Below are positions 46,401-56,089 of a DNA stretch of 64,000 bases, in pieces; position 1 is the first letter of the stretch; every line of letters begins with the position of its first letter. This stretch comes from Morinoia aosen (Eukaryota > Arthropoda > Malacostraca > Amphipoda > Talitridae). The notes beneath the pieces are model-generated. The model ran no database searches. It saw only the letters and a list, made by a program, of their open reading frames with translations, and was not told where the DNA came from. The translations under genes were made by a program, and so were the position numbers. The stretch covers positions 8,379,501-8,443,500 of the forward strand of contig CM059558.1 in the NCBI GenBank assembly GCA_030386875.1. The letters are read 5' to 3'.

Positions 46401-49400
46401 AGGGAGACACATTCAGGGTGAGGCGGGTGAGGCGCTCTTGTTGTGAAGGCACATGTTTATTAGGGGACGTTTTTGAGTGGGACACCTTGAGGGTGAGGTG
46501 GTCTTGTTGTGAGGGCACTAGTTTGACCTGGGGACGTTTCTAAGTGGGACATGGGATGAGGCACTCTCGCAGTGAGATGTGCTCGAGAAGAACCAGGGAA
46601 CATGTTTTGAGAGGAGCATATTCAAGACGAGAAGGGACCATCTAGGACGAGAGGAAGAAAGGCGAAGAACATGTTATGAGTAACAGAAGCGTATTTTGAA
46701 TAACGGAGATATACTTTCAGTAACGGGGACGTTGTTTGAAAGGGAGAAGACGTTTTTTGAATGAGTATTTTTTCGTAATGCGGATACATTTCCGAAGGGT
46801 CTCACATTCGAGGGGAAAAGGGTTCCACTTTGGTTGAGAGGTAACGTATTTGTAAGCATAAGTCTACGACTCCTTCGAGTCAGAGAAGTGACATTGTCTT
46901 CTTTTGCCTGTGATGAGGAAATGCTATGTAAAAGAAAGAAAGAAGAACAGTTTATTTCCAATAAAGTATAAACATGAAATGTTGATACATTGGTTTTCAA
47001 AACACCTTAACATTAACATCCTTAACTGATAATAACACATTGGTATCATAATACCCGTGGAAAATGTTGAAACAAGAAATGATTGACAGAAAAGCACAGC
47101 AAAAATGAGTTCCCGTCCTTGCCTAATCTGATTTTGGCAGTAAATTTAAATATAAGTAACTAAGAGAACGCAATCCTTGTAACGTTTAGTTGAAAAATGC
47201 ATTCGTTTGTGCGCATTTAAATTGAAACAAAAAGCAAAAATCGCATTCAAATACCTTGACTTAAAAATCCTTAATTGTTATTCATACATGGTTAGCGTGA
47301 TACCCATGCTAACTGTTGAAACAAATTATTGGGATCCTTAATTGCTATTCATACATGGTTATCGTAATACCCTTGTTAATTATCGAAACATGATTCAGAG
47401 AAAAGTACGGAAAATATGCGTTCCGTTTCGTGGCGGCAGCCAGATTTTGATGGTGTATTTAAATACAAGTTACTTTAGAAAACATATATGTCAACATATA
47501 AAAAATAAAACATATATTTCTGAGAACCCTCCCTATCGTTAGTGCGTACTTATATTGAAATATGAGCATACCAACATAGGAACTAGTGATGCGAGCATGA
47601 GGGATAGACGTTAAATGTAAAATGGGCAGATTTGATTTATTTTGCGTCTAGAACTATGAGGTCGACAGTCGGGATATGGGATAATTTTCACACTAACGCA
47701 TCAACTAGTATGCCAAGTGATGAGCTCAGAAAGAATATTATATTCACAATAACAAAACAATTTTTTTATGATATTTCCTACTTACGCTAATGGTACTGAC
47801 GCAAAAGAGTTCACCGGAGTGATGCAGCATGTGAATTTGTTTTCAGTGTGAAAACCAAATTTTTAAGCATAAGTAGCGAACACATGTTGGATTGTGCACC
47901 AACGCACATCCCTTTGATATTTCAATATAACTGTTCGGGAAGAATAATGAAACATAAATTATTATTATGCTGAAATATTTTATTGAAATATGCTTAGCGG
48001 TTGCTTAGTATTCTGCACTTCAAGGAGAAGAATTTCAATTTTTCAGCAAATAATACTTATGAGCCCCAAACCTTTCAACCTTCAAGTTATGAGGATTTTT
48101 TATCTGAAGAGTTACAGGAGAAGATTTGGAAATGAATGAAATTAATTTGTTCAATTTTAGACGGGTCATGTTTTAGCCTTCCATGATTTCCCTCAAAGTC
48201 ATGCTGATGGACGGCTTTGTACGTGGGTGTGTACGTGGTGTGTATGTCGCAAATCTCAATACACTTGAAACTTGCAAGTAAGAAAACTAAAAAGTTTATA
48301 TTTTTACACGGTCCTCATAAATAACTACGTTTTAGAAGAAAGCCTGTCTGCACCATGTAGTGTGTACAATGACACGTTTAATGAGGCAAAATCCCACAGA
48401 ATCAAGAATGATAACAGATTTATTTTAGTAAATATTGTTGGGCTTTAAATTAGATGATATGTGTTCAGCTGCATTATTTTGCTTAATATTTCAATCCTGA
48501 CAGAATTTCACTTTACACAGTATTTATTCAGTACGGAATATTTTCTTCTATCAATATGCTCTCAATTCTGGCAAATTAGCTGAACCCTTTCGTAGTAAAG
48601 AAAATATTGAGCACTAGAATGACGAGTTATTGTGAGAAGTGGAACGTTTCGTGCTGTTACCCATCGTCAGCCGAACATGCATTACTAGAAACTGAAAATC
48701 GAATAGAGGATAACGACTGATCGCTTAATGTATCTGAAGATTTCTTTCAGACTTTTGGTTTGGCTCGCGATGAGTAGAAGCCCAAACTTTTTTGCTTTGG
48801 TACAATGACATGTTTTCTCATTCATGTCATGAATATTTAGGATCTTTAAATTCGAGAAACTTTAGAGGGCTATTTTCCACCGTCAGGCGTTCCGCCAGCA
48901 TCGTCAGCAGCACCCCTTGCTGTCACCTGGTGCAGCTGATCTCACGGCTGACGTTGACTTTTCCCTCTTGAAAAAAGCGCTGCCAGAGACCGTCGTTTCT
49001 TTTGGCCCTGTGAGCCAGGGCTTCTTCCTCAAGAACATGGGCATCGAACTGCGGCTCCTGGTAAGGGGGTCTGGTGGCTCGTTTGATACTGCAGAACTAA
49101 AGTCTTAATTCTCTTATTGGTATTTTAAATCTTCAGAAAATAGCTTCATAAAATGCGAAGGTGCTATTCAGCTATGCGCAGTCTATAGCTGAAAGACAAT
49201 GAGTCTTTAATGAAAAATTTTGCATTCCCTATAATTATTATTGCATTGTGGGCTATGGAATGTATATACTTGGTACATTGTGTGCTCTGTCATTAAAGTC
49301 ATTAAGGGAAAGTTTACGTTACATCGCTGAAATTTTAGTTATTTGAGCTTATTACAACTGTTTTAAGAGGATAAGGGTGAATTTATTCACTTACTCGTAT

Positions 49401-50078
49401 GTGCAAATTGTCATTTTAAAGAGCATTGCTCAACACAAGATCCGACATTAATCCCTGCTCTCGGAACTCTTTCGTTGACTATAACATAAACATAACTGGA
49501 AAGTTTGTACTTAAAAGTATCGTCTTGAGAGAGTTGTGAGGTAAGTTGTAATTAGACCTACACTTTTATTTCGTATTATCGGCGTTGGCAATTGTAGTAA
49601 GCGTGTTTCCTACCCTTCCTTTACGATACACATGTCATTTATGTTGGAAAACTTAGTCCAAATGATGAATGAAGTGTTGTTCAAAAGGTTCAATGATCAA
49701 TAAATACATAGATGTGAAGAGAAATCGCTGCATTTTGTGCATTCTATTATCATAAATACTTTCAATTCAATACAATTTAGTGCCCTCACTCCATGTGATC
49801 GTACCTCTTGTCTTCCCCAGAAACTGCTGCAGAGCTCCAAGTCTTCATCTGCTCACAGCGCATTGGTGTCGAGCTACCGCAGGCTGGTGGAGGACATGGG
49901 AGGGGCGTTCTCGGTGTGGGCGGTGTACCCTCGCGTCATGGAGGCCATGTTGAGGAAGTATCCTCCGCCAGGCTTTGTGCGCCAGCTGGACGAGGGCTGG
50001 TCGAGTGCCACCATGCAGCGAGTCGAAGACATCACGAGGAAAATGACCGACAGCGATAATGTGAACAAAACAGAATAA
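37487..50078 (+). CDS. NDUFAF7: Protein arginine methyltransferase NDUFAF7, mitochondrial (MidA homologue; complex I assembly factor)
   Basis: NDUFAF7 dimethylates an arginine of NDUFS2 early in complex I assembly. Exons: 37487-37559, 38100-38354, 39717-39850, 41101-41211, 44369-44477, 45229-45629, 46274-46417, 48887-49060, 49821-50078. They join into 552 codons plus TAA. Motifs in order: an Arg/Ala-rich presequence; TGPITVHQYM (exons 2-3); GGYYMDHDPLGEAGDFITSP and EISQMFGE; the SAM-binding LIELGPGRGTLVKDVLR (exon 4); VHLVEISP (exon 5); FLAHEFFDALPIHKL (exon 6); VEVCPDAA and VVDYGHNGSKGDTF (exon 7); GAADLTADVDF and GFFLKNMGIELRL (exon 8). It is about 110 residues longer than the human protein, mainly in exon 2 and a Ser/Asn/Ala-rich exon 6 insertion. 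The exon 7 acceptor is weak; 46274 fits homology best. Intron 4 holds two transposon relics. Confidence 0.95.
39120..39345 (+). repeat. Family A dispersed repeat, copy A5 (in NDUFAF7 intron 2)
   Basis: The copy shows TTTTGTGCCCACTTTTCTTC, ACCTCGTGCATAGATTCCTC and AAATTCCATGCTAAAAACTC in family order. It is more diverged than the other copies. Confidence 0.6.
41740..42440 (-). pseudogene. Tc1-like transposase relic in NDUFAF7 intron 4
   Basis: On the minus strand, an N-terminal region reads VIAEGYKNEDHFRKVCLQIN and ISQNTVRNKKGVTL (42439-42300), like Tc1 DNA-binding domains. A later stretch reads DETKIVLFG (first catalytic Asp, near 42030), NTIPAVKFGS (near 41945), KIMEKIFGYLPDH (near 41790) and a decayed remnant of the second catalytic block. 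Stops and shifts are frequent and the C-terminal third is missing. The order is that of Tc1-type DDE transposases. Confidence 0.65.
42583..43812 (+). mobile_element. mariner-family transposon, complete ends, inactive
   Basis: It is a 1,230-bp element with terminal inverted repeats CGAGGCGTGTCCGTAAAATA at both ends. The similarity continues for several more bases. It is flanked by TA target duplications (42581-42582 and 43813-43814). Size, TA target and protein content are those of mariner elements. It sits in NDUFAF7 intron 4 in the sense orientation, right beside the older Tc1-like relic. Confidence 0.93.
42745..43713 (+). pseudogene. mariner transposase (DD34D type), multiply broken
   Basis: ATG 42745 opens a frame with KSAKEIHEELCQVYGEEC and VRRWVRDFENG, the mariner N-terminal HTH. 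The frame is stopped by TGA at 42919-42921. Downstream are GRPSVSDETVAKVEAAMLED, IVTGDETW (first Asp, near 43175-43195), HHDNARPHTA (second Asp, near 43415) and DLAPSDFHLFPELKKNLG (third Asp, near 43510-43555). At least four stops and two frame changes separate these motifs, so no active protein can be made. Confidence 0.92.
44205..44330. repeat. Short imperfect tandem repeat just before NDUFAF7 exon 5
   Basis: Three or four units of about 35-40 bp carry GGTCACGAAAA-type cores (TTTGGGTCACGAAAATGAAG, TTTTGGTCACGAAAAAAATG, GGATCACGAAAAAAAATTGG). They end about 40 bp from the exon 5 acceptor. Confidence 0.7.
46427..46558. repeat. 66-bp tandem repeat next to the exon 7 donor
   Basis: GTGAGGCGCTCTTGTTGTG at 46427 recurs as GTGAGGTGGTCTTGTTGTG at 46493. 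The unit start resembles the real exon 7 donor (GTGAGG at 46418), so donor-like sequences occur three times within 80 bp. Confidence 0.8.
46560..48886. other. NDUFAF7 intron 7, remainder
   Basis: No coding sequence is seen. A diverged direct repeat of about 65 bp, containing TTATTCATACATGGTTA, occurs at about 47276-47330 and 47340-47400. Confidence 0.5.
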
Positions 50079-50997
50079 GGAGTCACCACTCAATTTATCA
50101 ACAGAATGAGGATGTAATATAGAGAGTATGGAATTATCGCTCAATTTATAAGTAGAATGAGAACGATAGCATGCGTATTTATTGGCTATTTTTCTGGATA
50201 CCTTCGAACTCATGAGACCAACGTCCGATGAGACAATGAATCAAATGATTGAGTCTTACTCTTTGTAGCTGGGGCGAAGACGGTGAATTAAACAGATTGA
50301 GATTAACGTGACTTGATGATCTTGCACACAATGCAAGACTTGGCTATCATAAAAAGTGTTGGGAGAGAAAGAATTGAAATCTTTTCGTAAGTTATGGGAA
50401 CGCTTGAGACACCCCAACATCGCCATAAAAATTTATTGTGCTTTTGCTCCGAGGCACAACATAAGTAAATTAAAAAATTTAATGCAATTATTTTATTTCA
50501 CCGTCCAAGTCAACTGAGAAGATCCAGTCAGAACATTTCATCGTTTGGACAACTTGTGGACAAATGTTAAAACTCACAATTATTCAATGTCATATTTTCT
50601 ATGCAATCAAACTCAGCCCTTCGAATCCAGATACTTTGAGCCGTAAGGGTAAACAAGTTTATCAACTTCCTGAAATATATTTGGAAGAACCCCGACATCG
50701 GTCATTTTCTGTTCAAGAAAATATTTCGTCATTTTTGGTTAAAAATTTTATTATCAAGAAAACTGTTCTGAGTGAGCAAATGCTTTTCAATGCCAAGAAA
50801 TAGAATTAAAGTTATACATCAATGACGATTTTCGAACTTAAAAAATATGCAAACGGATGAATTTATACGAATAACGCCTTCAGCTGGTTAGGTGACGAAA
50901 ACTGTAAAAATCTATGATAAATCGTGTGACAAACTCAAAGGATATCAACAGCAAAATGAAGTAAAGGTATTTATTGTTGTATAAGTACTTTTTAAAA
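50079..50997. other. NDUFAF7 3' flank
   Basis: It contains a short direct repeat (AACAGAATGAG/AAGTAGAATGAGA near 50100 and 50150). Possible polyadenylation signals are ATTAAA at 50288 and 50805. No gene is seen. Confidence 0.45.
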
Positions 50998-51246
50998 ATG
51001 CTATTGGTTACCTTAAATTTTGCTATTTTTCTACATCTTTTTCTTGTATTCAAATTTTCTTTGAGTGCTACTTGTGCTGAAGTGGAACCACAGTTGATTT
51101 CACCAACCAGAGGTCCTGCCAGGACGTGGAGGATAAAGAGACCGGATACATTCGTTTCAATTCATGGTAGATCCGTTCAACATTTAACGTCTCGTCATTC
51201 ATCGCTTTTGAGCCGTTCTCTAACGTTTTGTGATCGTGTACAGTAA
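50998..51246 (+). CDS. Candidate small secreted peptide precursor (82 aa, unrecognised)
   Basis: From ATG 50998 the protein begins with a strongly hydrophobic stretch of about 20 residues (LNFAIFLHLFLVFKFSL). A plausible signal-peptidase site follows at SATCA before EVEPQ. Then comes a short spacer, the dibasic site RIKR, the eight residues PDTFVSIH and the amidation-like pair GR. This is the usual layout of an arthropod neuropeptide precursor: signal peptide, spacer, dibasic site, short peptide ending in Gly plus basic residue. I do not recognise the peptide. The ORF is short and lies in an AT-rich flank, so chance is a real possibility. Confidence 0.25.
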   Translation: MLLVTLNFAIFLHLFLVFKFSLSATCAEVEPQLISPTRGPARTWRIKRPDTFVSIHGRSVQHLTSRHSSLLSRSLTFCDRVQ

Positions 51247-52455
51247 ATTGCCATCAAAACGTTCTATTTCATTTTCCCTCGCCCTTGAATGGACTTCTTA
51301 CCCCACCAATAAAATGTCTCAACGCGCTCGCCACTTGAGAAGTGCCACCCTTGTCAGTGTTGCCAGTCGGAGTTCAGTTTCCTACACTACTTTCTACCAT
51401 GAGAAACTTAAACTGACGAGTCCCGCAGCGAAGCCTGCTGACATGACTTAATGGAAAGTAAATTGAAGACAAAATTTTGCACTGTATGGAAAATGTTCAG
51501 GAAAAGACCTTATTCGGGCACCTTATTGTAAAATACTTTCTAGATTCGCAGGTATTTACTGTCTTGATAGACATTTAAATCCAAATACTTCGCCAGTGTC
51601 ACCGAATCATCCCTAAAACAAAAAGAAGAATTCAACTGCCCCTCTGTGAAACGTAAAATTTGACCGGGCTCGGTTTCCCGTGCACAAATTTAAACATTAA
51701 GATTTTAGTATTCGAGCACAAATAAAAGGTTTCTTTTTACTCACCTGTGAGAGTGTAGATGTCCTTCCTTACATTCAGAATGAATGTCATTAATTTTATC
51801 AGGTGTAATACTGTCCTTGATCTACGATTGTTTTACCACTTTCTCGTTTTCCAGCGTAGTAAGTACAAATAATGTTGCACGACTCAAAGCCTGATGTCGC
51901 TAAACTGTACAGTTTCAACGGCAAAGTTGAAGCGTACACTCTTGATTTCGTGCGCTGAAATCCTGCATTTGTACCAAAATCATGGTAAATAACTTTCTCT
52001 TGTCGAGTCTTCCAACTTTCTATTGATGCGATGCGGCAAACGAATGGTGTCGGTGTGGTCGTGTGTGTTCTCCACGCTTTATCCTCGACACGAGCTGCCT
52101 GCTGGCTCGATGGAGCTTCGCTGATCGTAATATCTTTAGTCAAACTCAATTCAGGGCTCAAATGTTATTTAAATCAATTACCGCAGATTCTCTGAGTGTG
52201 CATTGAATGGGTTTAATATTCGATTCGAAGTCCAGGCTCTTGTGGCGATCAGGCGATGAAAGATCGTATGCTAGAGTGAGCCATCGCAGGGAATGAAAGC
52301 CAAGAGTTGAGCTGAGGAAATTCATGATTTTCAAACCAAATAGCTAGGTATATTTCAATGATTAACCAACTTTAATTCCATCAAATGAAATTTATTTTGA
52401 CGAGTTTCAAAATATACGCACATTAATTTTGAGAAAATAATTTCTGTCTGACTCT
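51247..52455. other. Intergenic, no feature recognised
   Basis: Open stretches of 70-120 codons on both strands, for example 51799-52161 minus, lack recognisable motifs. Confidence 0.4.
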
Positions 52456-52459
52456 GATG

Positions 52460-52650
52460 ACGTCCTCAAACAAGTAGTGAACTGTTTAGCCCAGTGAGTG
52501 GACTCCGAGAGATACCGCTCCACACTGTCAGTGCTGTGCTGTGTTGAGATCTTTGGTGTAGGTCTTGTTTGTCCTCCGTCACCCACTACCGACGGTTCAG
52601 TTTGTTAATGCAGCCATTCGGATGGAAATGCGCTTCCTCACTCATCATTA
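52460..52650 (-). pseudogene. DDE transposase fragment (Tc1/mariner-like)
   Basis: The minus strand reads MSEEAHFHPNGCINKLNRR, then a stop, then WVTEDKQDLHQRSQHSTALTVWSGIS. The pairing EAHFH.NG.INK.N and LHQR..HS...TVW is characteristic of the region around the first catalytic acid in a group of arthropod DDE transposases. Only this fragment is recognisable. Confidence 0.55.
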
Positions 52651-53088
52651 CCGCAGCGTCAGCATCTTTCCTATGAATGGAAAATTCCTTGTGGTTCTTA
52701 GCCATATTCGTCCAGCCGGTAATGGACATGTCGACCTCAGGGTCAGATTAGCTACCTTGTTAAACGTTTCTACTGATGGATACAATTGCAATCCCTTCGG
52801 GCTGTATCTCCTCATACGATGATCGCTTTGTGCTGCCTGACATGCATAAGCATTGGTCTCACACAAATCATGCGTCGAATAAACCACGAAGTATCAAAGT
52901 TCACGAAGAATAGTTGGCGTGATACAAATCAAGAACATATTTGGGATAAATAAATCATTTTGTATAACATCTACTCTAATTCGAAAAATATAGTGTGAGA
53001 GGTAAGGGATTGAGACTCGCATTAATATTTTGAGAACCTTATGTCTAAAATTTTGAGACTAGGTCTATTCTACAGGTAGTAAATTGTT

Positions 53089-54551
53089 TATACTGGGTGT
53101 GGAAAAATTCAGTTCAAATATTTTAACCAAAGTAAAATCATCATAGCCTTACACTGTGGGGTATTTTCTTGTTGTCAACATTCTGTTTTTTAAAGAAGTT
53201 ACAGCGTTTTTAATTTTCATTTCGAAAAACAAATTTGGCAGTAAAAAATTAATTTCTCGACCGATTTTAATGAACATTGGTAACAAAGTAAATCTTTGAT
53301 CAGCGCCCCTATTTGCCCGGCAATGAGGGCAGCGTCCGGGCACACCTCGAACATGTCACGGTCCTCCAGGTTCTCAGACCACCCATGAAAACATTCTAAA
53401 GCATTTACTTATTTAAGGTTTTACCCCAGCAACGTCATGAGGACTTACACAATTTCATTAAGAGACAAAAAATTTCTATTGAGAGATCCGTTCAATTACC
53501 TTGAAGATTTGATTATAAAAATGTATAGAAATCATAATTGCTTCAATGGTTTAGCTCTCGAAGTATTTTTGCGGAGAATACTTTATTTACACATCATTGA
53601 TTCGATAATAATAAAATATTACTCCACTAACCATGAATATTTTACGATTAAGTAGCAGAATAAATTGCGATTCAATTTATTGGTTTACTCGTTTATATCG
53701 TGATAACCGCCAGAAAAGTCTAAATTTTGCCTTGTGAAATTACTCACACAATTTCTTTTCAGAAACTTTGTCATATCTTCATTTAGTTTCAAGCATTATA
53801 TTTCTTTAAATATTTGCAACACGGTTGCAGATGCAATGAACCTTATTAGGGTTTAAAGCGGTAATTACTCAATGAAGTGACGAAATAAAAAACGTACCTA
53901 TACAAGATTGAAGCTGTGGTTTTCTAATCATTTGATTCTAATCTACGAATATAATGCATTTAAATTTCACCATGCTTAATTAATAACTCTAAATAGTACA
54001 ACTTGTGTTTTATCCCAGCATTCTCCTCAAACGCAGTATAACCCACTTACCGCAGCGCTGACGTTCGTCTAACCATGCCATATCTGGTGCAATGACAGGG
54101 CAACATGTGGGCGCGCGTCAATACTGCTGAACTTATATCAGTCTTCCTCCTGGAAAATGCATCTAATTTGATTATTTTTTGCATGCATTACATCATCTAA
54201 AAGGTATTGAAATAGACTTTCATCGTAGGTTTCTCGTTTTTTACAATTGTGTCTATTAATTTGTTCAACCTATTTTGAATTTAAACATCATTTTCCTAGT
54301 TACTTTACACTTTTTTCAAATTTTAACATGTGCGCATAGAGCATTGAAAGATTTACATTGTTACCAATTTTCATCGAAATCGGTTTAAAAATAAATTATT
54401 TACAGCGAAAGTTGTTCTTCGTAATAAAAATTATAAACACTAACTTCTTTAAGAAACTGAATTTTACCAAAAAAATACACCGCTGAGCACAAATATGATT
54501 TTACTCGTTGTTAAAATATTTGCACTGAATTTTCAAATACCCTGTATACCT
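53089..54551. mobile_element. Inverted-repeat element carrying an NDUFAF7 fragment
   Basis: A left arm (about 53089-53296) and right arm (about 54340-54551) are reverse complements over about 210 bp at roughly 70-75% identity by eye. The outer edges read TATACTGGGTG and, inverted, TATACAGGGTA. Shared inner blocks include CAAATATTTTAAC, TTAAAGAAGTTA and ATTGGTAACAA.GTAAATCTTT. Between the arms lies an inverted copy of NDUFAF7 intron 6 and exon 7 sequence, then about 600 bp of unassigned DNA. The arrangement suggests a non-autonomous DNA transposon that captured host sequence. No target duplication could be fixed. Confidence 0.65.
53296..53730 (-). pseudogene. Inverted partial copy of NDUFAF7 (3' part of intron 6 plus 5' half of exon 7)
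   Basis: Read on the minus strand, 53730 to 53296 follows 45930-46350 of NDUFAF7. The exonic stretch with DRDM, EVCPDAALIAGQIGA is nearly identical, with about 5 differences in about 85 bp, one changing Val to Phe (MVE to MFE). The intronic stretch is clearly homologous but more diverged, with indels. Similarity stops abruptly at about 53296 within exon 7, where the left inverted arm begins. It lacks the rest of the gene, so it is a gene fragment and not a paralogue. Confidence 0.9.
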
Positions 54552-55738
54552 CGGTTACTGATGAGACTAAAATTATAAAATTGGATTACACATCCGAAAT
54601 AATTTGCCACTTTGCATAAAGAAAAATAACTCAAAGTGACCGTGAGTTTCGCACCGAGAAACGAAAAGCTTCAAATTCAGATTTTTAGGGACAACTTTTT
54701 TGTCTCATATCTGAAATCCACCAACTTCTCTTTCTTCCTAGTTCCTTGGCCCAGTCTTCACCAATAACTCTAGGGAGAGAGTATGTCCTCAGCGGCTGCG
54801 ATGCAGTCACTGCGACCGTAACCTTCCATCGAGAGCAGCTGAGCACTTCACGCGTCTCAGCTTCTTCACGTGTGATAGACTCTCAGTTTCACTCGCTGGA
54901 ACAGTTTTATCTGACCAGGTGCTAACGTCAGTTGCGGCAGTTGACTGCGAGCTGAAGGAGCAGTCTTGAGCTACGGATTTTTTGGTGATGTGTTCGCTCA
55001 AATTCAGTTGTCACCTACTGAAGTTTTTATCTCATTAGAAAACTCTGAGTGCCGTAAAGCATATTCTAAAATACGTTTTCTTCTCAAACACACTCGAACA
55101 CAGCTGCGTTCTTTCAGAGGTTCCTTAGATATTTTTTCTTGGAAATTATTCATTAGTATTGTCTTGGAAAGGGTGACCTTTATTCATGAAGTTCGACCAG
55201 CTATGAAAGAATTCAACGGCTTTCGTATACTACTAGTCTTGGGGGTAAGTCAAAATACGCCTCCTAAAAGAAATATTTAGATGCGTAAAAATACTATCAT
55301 TGTGAATGACAACATGAAATTCTTAAAATAATATAAAACTTTGAAAGAATTTTTGCTGAGTTTTAACTTCCTTCTTTATTACTCCTTTGTGGAATAGTAG
55401 TCAGACAATTTTCCATCAATATTTGAGGCTGTAACTTTTCTCTTGTTTGATACCAATATACCGAGCATCTTATTTACTAATTATATTTCCAGGATAAATT
55501 AATTGAAAAATTCAAAACGCAAGAGAAGAGGGAGCACCTTAATTTTAATTGAAATAATCCCACTTCTCTTTCTTTTTATAACTGAAGTAAAATTGAGGAT
55601 AGAAGTAGAGATGATAACACTTTCGCTGAGAGGTCGGCAGGACGAAGCGCCTGGCTGTAAATAGGCTAACGAAAGGTGAATCCAGATACAAAACTAAGTC
55701 AAGATTGGCTAAGTTAGCTTAACTATCTCTGACAACAA
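54552..55738. other. Intergenic, with a GC-richer patch
   Basis: About 54720-54970 is richer in GC than its surroundings and open for 64 codons on the minus strand (54807-55001), Ser/Thr-rich. No motif or splice arrangement supports a gene. Confidence 0.35.
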
Positions 55739-55739
55739 T

Positions 55740-56085
55740 ACAGGTGTTTCAAAGTGAGGAAGTAGGAAGGCACCATTTAGTATGGAGTTGAGGGAATGCG
55801 GAACCTAAGCACAAGGTGTGTTCCCGTACAGGATCCACAGCGCATTGAAACAGTAAGTTGAGAAGGAAGGTTAAGAAAGAAGATAAAAAGAGGAAAAATA
55901 TAGTCAGAGCTGCTGAAAAACAGGACAGAAGTGACCCGAAATATGGTTCTTTAAAAAACAAAAGATTATTTTATTTCAACAAAAAGTTGGTCTACCTTAC
56001 TCTCAGCTCGTGTCGGAACATTTATCCCCTGGGAGTGCTAATTCCCATAGAATTAATAGTTATATCGCCCTAAGGGCCGTATAAT
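55740..56085 (-). repeat. Family A dispersed repeat, copy A6
   Basis: This is the inverse orientation: GAAGGCACCATTTAGTATGG, TAAGCACAAGGTGTGTTCCC, GCTGAAAAACAGGACAG, ACTCTCAGCTCG and GGGAGTGCTAATTCCCATAG. It is well preserved. Confidence 0.88.
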
Positions 56086-56089
56086 TACG

